Shown here: positions 59,315 to 64,000 of the stretch, in pieces | Layout of the letters: every line of letters begins with the position of its first letter | Position numbering within the stretch: position 1 is the stretch's first letter | NCBI GenBank assembly: GCA_006176705.1 | Contig: QRFJ01007069.1 | Span: forward strand, 1 to 64,000 | DNA: 64,000 bases | Source: Cocos nucifera | Taxonomy: Eukaryota; Streptophyta; Magnoliopsida; Arecales; Arecaceae | Direction: 5' to 3' | Program-made: the position numbers and the translations under genes | Notes under the pieces: generated by a model | The model's input: only the letters and a program-made list of their open reading frames with translations | Database searches by the model: none | Told to the model about the DNA's origin: nothing

Positions 59315-61811
59315 TGTAGGAATCGATCTATGATTCTAAGATTAGCTTTTGAAATTTTTCAAAAATTACAGCGAAAGAGATGAATTAATCACATTAAATC
59401 ATGAACAATGTAACATAAAACCTTAGATATAAGATCCTATAACATGATTAAGGCATGCTATTAAATTAAAAAATAAAATATCAAAAGAACTGCATATTAA
59501 TCATATCAACAATAGGCTACTCTAGATCAGATCTAGACATGTAATCAGAAGATTAGATCACCCATACCTTTGAATGTCAAGTTTCTTAACTCGCTGATCC
59601 AGGCTTGAGATGGTTGCTCTAAGCTGCACATGTATCCGACCTTTACGAGTTCTTTACATGAGCCCTCGATTGTAGATCTGAAGTCTGATGCTCGGAAATC
59701 AACATAGTATGCTAGTACTGTGCTGATCCTTCTCCAATGATCGATCTGGATCTTTTTTCCTTCAAGCTTGGACTCTTCAACTTTCTAAAGTTCAGAAAGA
59801 TGATTCATGATGCCAAGACATCTCTCAAACACTCACAAAAATGGAGGAATAGGAGTGGAAGAAAAAATGTAGAAGAAGACCCTCTTCTTCTTCTTTCATC
59901 TCTCACCAAAGCACCTTGATTGGTGCCTTTACAAAATCCCACACCCTAGGCTTCTCTCTCAAATTTTTCACACCTCAAATGAGATCTTTTAGATGTGTAA
60001 TCCATAAAAAAATTAGATCAAAATTTATTTTATATAAGAAGATATAGAGAAATCCTTGACTATGTCAAATACCTAGTCAAGGGTTATCCAAATTTGGCTA
60101 GATTTGGGGCACCCAACTCTTGGGCGCCCTCTCTTTTATTTTTTGTGTGGACTACTAGAAAATGTCACACAAAAAGGTCTATAAAATCCATAAAAATTTG
60201 AGAGAAAAAATAGGGATGTGGGCGACACAAAATAGGAAGGAGTTTTGGTTTCTCAAAACTCTATCTCATAGAGTTTAAATCAACTCAAACTTTTCTTTTG
60301 ACTTGATTATAATATCTAAATACCATATTTGAGATAAAGGGAGCAATGGGACATGCATGAACATCTAGAGAGAAATATTTTCATGAAAAAATCCAACAAA
60401 AATGTCATGGGAGGCATTGGGGCTAAGGTGGCGCATGGAGATAGGAGTCCTAATCTCACTAGGACTCCTATTTTGACTTGGTCCAACTTGATCCATGGAC
60501 CAAATTAAATTAGAATTTAATTAATTTAATTATATTAAATCTTATTTCAACTAATAATTTAATTAAATTTGATTTAATTTAATTTAATTTAAATTTAATT
60601 TTTTAATCAAATTAAAAATTGAGTTGATATAAGTCCTAATTGAACTAGAACTAGTTCTTCCTTGCAATTTGCTCATCCAATAAACCAATTGAACTTGATC
60701 CAATCAAGTCTAAACTAAATTTAATTAAATTATATTTAATTAAACTTAATTTTAATTATCTAATTTAATTAAATTAAGCTAATTAGTAATAAAATTGCTA
60801 ATCGATCCTCCTACAATACTTGCACTAGGTCAAACATTAATCGTATTGAATGTTTAACCCTAGAATGATTCTTAATCGTCGATCAACCATCTGATCTGAT
60901 CATAAACTTTTATGTATGTGATCACATAGATACAAATCTAAGTTTGTAGCATAGAAATAAATTTTTGTATCAATCTAAGTGACTATCTAGCAATGGTATC
61001 CGATGGATGGATATGTCGAATGTACAGAACAACATCCTTAGAACCCATGTGGATATAGTTTTTTGTATAATTCATCCCCTTGACCAAATTACTCATAGGA
61101 TACTTTAGAGTTTAACTATCAATCCTGATTAGGTCATTCACATTGTATTTCAAAATATGAAATCAATCTCATGGATTATCCTGGCCAAGGATTTTGCTAT
61201 ATTGAAATATAATGATGCATTCTTCTCCAACTCTTGGAGTGGTCAATCCCATTTTGATCACTCACTAACTTTGCAAGTACTTGATTGTACCCAAAAATAT
61301 TTATCATTGAATTAAAAATTTAGTTAGTCCGGTACCAAAGCATAGTGAGTTGCTTGCAAGCCATTGTGGTGATCTCAGGTCTAAGGGACACTTATACCTA
61401 TATCCCATCAGAGCAATTCTCGATAGCAGAATGCTCTGAAATTGGTCACATTCAATGATTGTGTACCCATACATCTCACTTGTATGCCATACCAATGTCT
61501 CCACACTTCTTGATTAAGAGGATAACCAACTCATATGGCACACAATGACCTATGCTCAATAGATGCTATCATCCTTATTAACAACATATCATTTGATCGT
61601 GAATAGTTTAAGGACTAATTGATAAATCCTCTCTTTATCGAAGCTAAATAGTCCTAACGACTTCATCACAATAATAAAGTTTGTTAGAAGATGTAGACTT
61701 TATGATGAAAATATCAAAAATATATTTTATTTAATAATGAATCAATTATAATTATAAGATAGCACAACCGTTAATAGATTGATGATTGACTTTGGGACAC
61801 ATTTTCCAACA
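59315..61811 (-). repeat. 5' LTR of the - strand family B element
   Basis: 2497 bp, TGTAGGAATCGATC to GGACACATTTTCCAACA on the + strand. It is uninterrupted, so it preserves the pre-insertion site (60623-60636) used by the + strand element in the sister LTR. It contains an AATTT-type run at 60570-60600. Confidence 0.87.
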
Positions 61812-61981
61812 TGCCCACCTTTATTTTTGTTGCCCTTTTTCTTCTTCCATTTGTATGAGGAATAGAGGAATCTCATGCCACATTTTTAAGGGGAGGTGTC
61901 CAAGAGTTGGACACCCCCCCAAATTTTCTCCTTTATGTCCTTATTTGACTAGGTTTGACCTAGTCTTCCATAGGAAGTGGG
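61812..61981 (+). repeat. LTR of Copia family B2, continuation
   Basis: TGCCCACCTTTATTTTTG onward continues the LTR broken at 33154. The stretch TTTGACTAGGTTTGACCTAGTC resembles the TTTGACC...GACCTAGAC stretch of the family B LTR (about 43288-43320). It is cut at 61982 by an LTR A in the - orientation. The remaining 3' part of the LTR was not identified. Confidence 0.55.
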
Positions 61982-63690
61982 TGAAGGGAAATCCCGATTT
62001 CTCGTATCGGGTTCATTCAGATCTGATCAGATCAAAAGATATATTTTAAAATTTTTTTCTCTTTAATCTAGATCAGATCTGAGATATCTCAGATCTAATT
62101 CTTATTATTTTAATAATTAAAATAAAATTAGATATATTAAATCAAATTTAATTTATCTTGAAGTGGGTAATCCTATTACCTGATGATGATCCTATGAGCA
62201 GCGAAAGGTTCTGGATCTAGCCACGCAAGTGCCTGGCCTCTACCGATATCCAATTAGGCTGAATCTGAAGATCCTCTTCTTCTCTATCACATCTCCAAAA
62301 ATTAGATCCAGATCTGATCTAGAGGATCTTCAAAACTCCTTTTGAAGATCAATAGTTGTCCTTTGCAGCAGCGCAGCCTTCTAGCTTTCAGTCGCCTTTC
62401 TCTCATCTAGATTGCACCAACCAAGGTCCAAAACACTTTTGGACATGGAGAGGAGAGGAAGAAGGTGGGTTTGGCATGGAGGAAGAGGGGAGAGGCAGCC
62501 TTGGGGCATATAATTTCAATTTCCAATCTTAATTTGAGTTGGGTGCAGGGTCTTATTTATAGACTGTCTATGATCCAACTACTCTTCTTCCCAACCAATC
62601 ATAACTCTTTGTGAAATCAGATCTAAATTTGATTGGTGGAAATAGAGTCTCCTGGATTCCTCCTTAGAGGGTGCGTAAGACCAGTCAAAGTTGGTTCTTA
62701 GGAGAACTCTAATCAGAATCCAAAAAGGAGATGGAGTCCCTATCCAACAGGGACTCCTTGGCGCCTACAGCTTGGGCACATGCCAAGGGTGGCGTGCGCC
62801 CTCCTCCTTGCAAGGTTCTGGCAGGGGGACAGGCCCCCACCAGCTCTTCAATAGGTGCATGACACATGGACAAAAGTCAAAGTATCAATGGTCAATGTTT
62901 GACCAGTCAAAGGTCAACTTTTGACCAAAGTCAAAGGATGAGAAATGGCAGGTGACCAAAAATGGCAGGTAATGTCTTACAAAATAAGACAACCTTTTCT
63001 GACTTGGACAAGCTCCAGTCAGACAAAGTGAAGGCCTCTAAATGAGCACAAACTCCTTTGGCTCAGTCAAGACAACTATTTATGATAGTAAAAGAAGAAC
63101 GTTAGGTTCAATCGAGTGCTAGCACGATTTCCTTGAACCTAATTGAATCTCATTCAGATCAATTGAACTGGATCAGTTCAATTGATGATCACCAGATTCA
63201 AACCCTTGTTTGTGTGATCCAATTAGGTTCAGTTCTATATGGTAATGGGATATGTCATGATCTCTATCATCGACATCATCGAAACTCCTTTCGATGGATC
63301 AGAACTCTTCTGATTCGAACAGCTAGAATGATCGATCATCTAAATCATTCTAATTGCTCCCAAAATCCACCAGTGACACCTAGCAGTATATGGTGGCAAC
63401 TCATCAGAGCTGAATGCGAACCTCTTGATGTAGCTACCTGTGCGATTAAGTTCTTCTATCTTGAGCTCCGATCAAATTAGGGTTAAGGTGAACTCGTCAA
63501 ACCCTAGTCTCTATCATATGATATAATCATTCGATTCAAGTCCAATGTGAAAAGCTAAATAGAAACTCTTTCTATTATTTCACTCTGCCATGGCCATGGA
63601 CTTCTGGACTTGATTCTCGTGATCATCATGGGGCTGCTCCTCTACCACCAAGGTAGATAGATTCCATCTTGATGCTATCCAGTTCCTATA
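61982..63690 (-). repeat. LTR A, 3'-end-anchored fragment (- strand)
   Basis: Begins TGAAGGGAAATCCCGATTTC (LTR 3' end in reverse) and matches LTR A1 for about 1.7 kb. It stops matching after ATCCAGTTCCTATA near 63690, before the LTR 5' end. No primer site precedes it. It contains an open antisense frame at 63133-63480 shared with other copies. A TATA-like TTATTTATA (- strand sense TATAAATAA) lies at about 62548-62556. Confidence 0.75.
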
Positions 63691-64000
63691 ATTTGATTCA
63701 ATTGGATTTGACCCGATCAGGTCATGAGATTATCTAATCGCTATGTGAGTTTTGACCCTGATTGGATCAGGATGTAGATATAATTAATTTCTAATTTAAT
63801 TAAAATTTTATTAGATTAGGATAAGCCTAATTTGGTTGGATTTAACCTATTTTAATTGGGTCTAAATTAATTGATTTAGTCAAAATCAATTAGGACCAAG
63901 TCAAATGAAGTTTGAATTCAAATTCTTCCAGGCACCTACCATTTTTGACTTTTCCTCTCTGCTTCCCATGCCCTCCCTTTTGTTTGTTGAATATTTTTTA
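63691..64000. other. unassigned LTR-like AT-rich sequence
   Basis: Starts TTTGATTCAATTGGATTTG. It resembles the middle of the long Copia LTRs in composition and in motifs such as GGACCAAGTCAAAT, but I cannot align it to families A, B or B2. No coding signal. Confidence 0.35.

Larger units (their letters stand above)
33155..61811 (-). mobile_element. Copia family B element (- strand), host of nested insertions
   Basis: A complete but dead Copia. Its 5' LTR is 59315-61811, internal region 53595-59314, and 3' LTR 33155-34462 plus 52394-53594, split by another family B element. Its flanks TGCCA (33150-33154) and TGCCC (61812-61816) fit a 5-bp target duplication with one change. LTRs are about 2.5 kb each. 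Without the nested insertion it would be about 10.7 kb. It sits in the B2 LTR. Confidence 0.85.

Noticed and set aside
1..64000. Search for host genes, tRNA/rRNA genes, CRISPR arrays, bacterial-type operons or novel defence systems
   Set aside because: Every long reading frame with recognisable motifs belongs to Copia or Athila/Tat-like elements. No cloverleaf-like tRNA, rRNA core motif, regularly spaced repeat array or operon layout was seen by eye on either strand.

Overview
This 64 kb window looks like heterochromatic or intergenic DNA of a land plant: AT-rich and built entirely of long-terminal-repeat (LTR) retrotransposons in nested, decayed and rearranged states. Plant origin is supported by Ty1-Copia polyproteins with GAG-pre-integrase, integrase, RT (RVT_2) and RNase H blocks, primer-binding sites complementary to plant initiator tRNA-Met (TGGTATCAGAGC-like) and tRNA-Asp (TTGGCGYCGTTGCCGG-like), and an Athila/Tat-like Gypsy family. 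The very long (about 2.3-2.5 kb) Copia LTRs make a monocot such as a palm my guess, but I cannot test that. I found no host gene, tRNA, rRNA, CRISPR array or satellite.

Layout. 1-5239: 3' half of a Copia element (family A, + strand) ending in a complete LTR, inserted into an Athila/Tat-like element on the - strand (5240-8753). 8754-11620: an LTR-A fragment (-) abutting a nearly complete LTR A (+). 11621-17483: a small non-autonomous family (C, - strand) in an LTR-internal-LTR-internal-LTR array. 17484-24220: a Tork-type Copia (- strand) with a 1.26 kb 5' LTR. 24221-31547: pieces of family A Copia (- strand), with a 134-bp-arm inverted repeat, two LTR-A fragments and a solo LTR of family C.

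31548-61981 is a nest at least four insertions deep. An LTR of family B2 (+) is split by a Copia family B element on the - strand (33155-61811). The 3' LTR of that element is split by a second family B Copia on the + strand (34463-52393). The 5' LTR of that one is split by a 7.1 kb non-autonomous Athila/Tat-like element (35913-43033) with nearly identical LTRs and a perfect TTCAT target duplication. Intact copies of the same LTRs elsewhere in the window serve as empty-site controls for two of these insertions. 61982-64000 is a truncated LTR A (-) followed by unassigned LTR-like DNA.

No polyprotein is intact. Each has stops, frameshifts and often substitutions at catalytic motifs, so nothing here looks autonomously active. 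The youngest piece is the 35913-43033 element, which carries only a gag-derived reading frame and would need helper proteins. The points most worth checking are a leader module of about 75 nt shared by Copia and Gypsy elements, the duplicated tRNA-Asp primer site and duplicated polypurine motif of the young element, the triple-LTR array, the large hairpin, and antisense open frames that stay open in several diverged copies.
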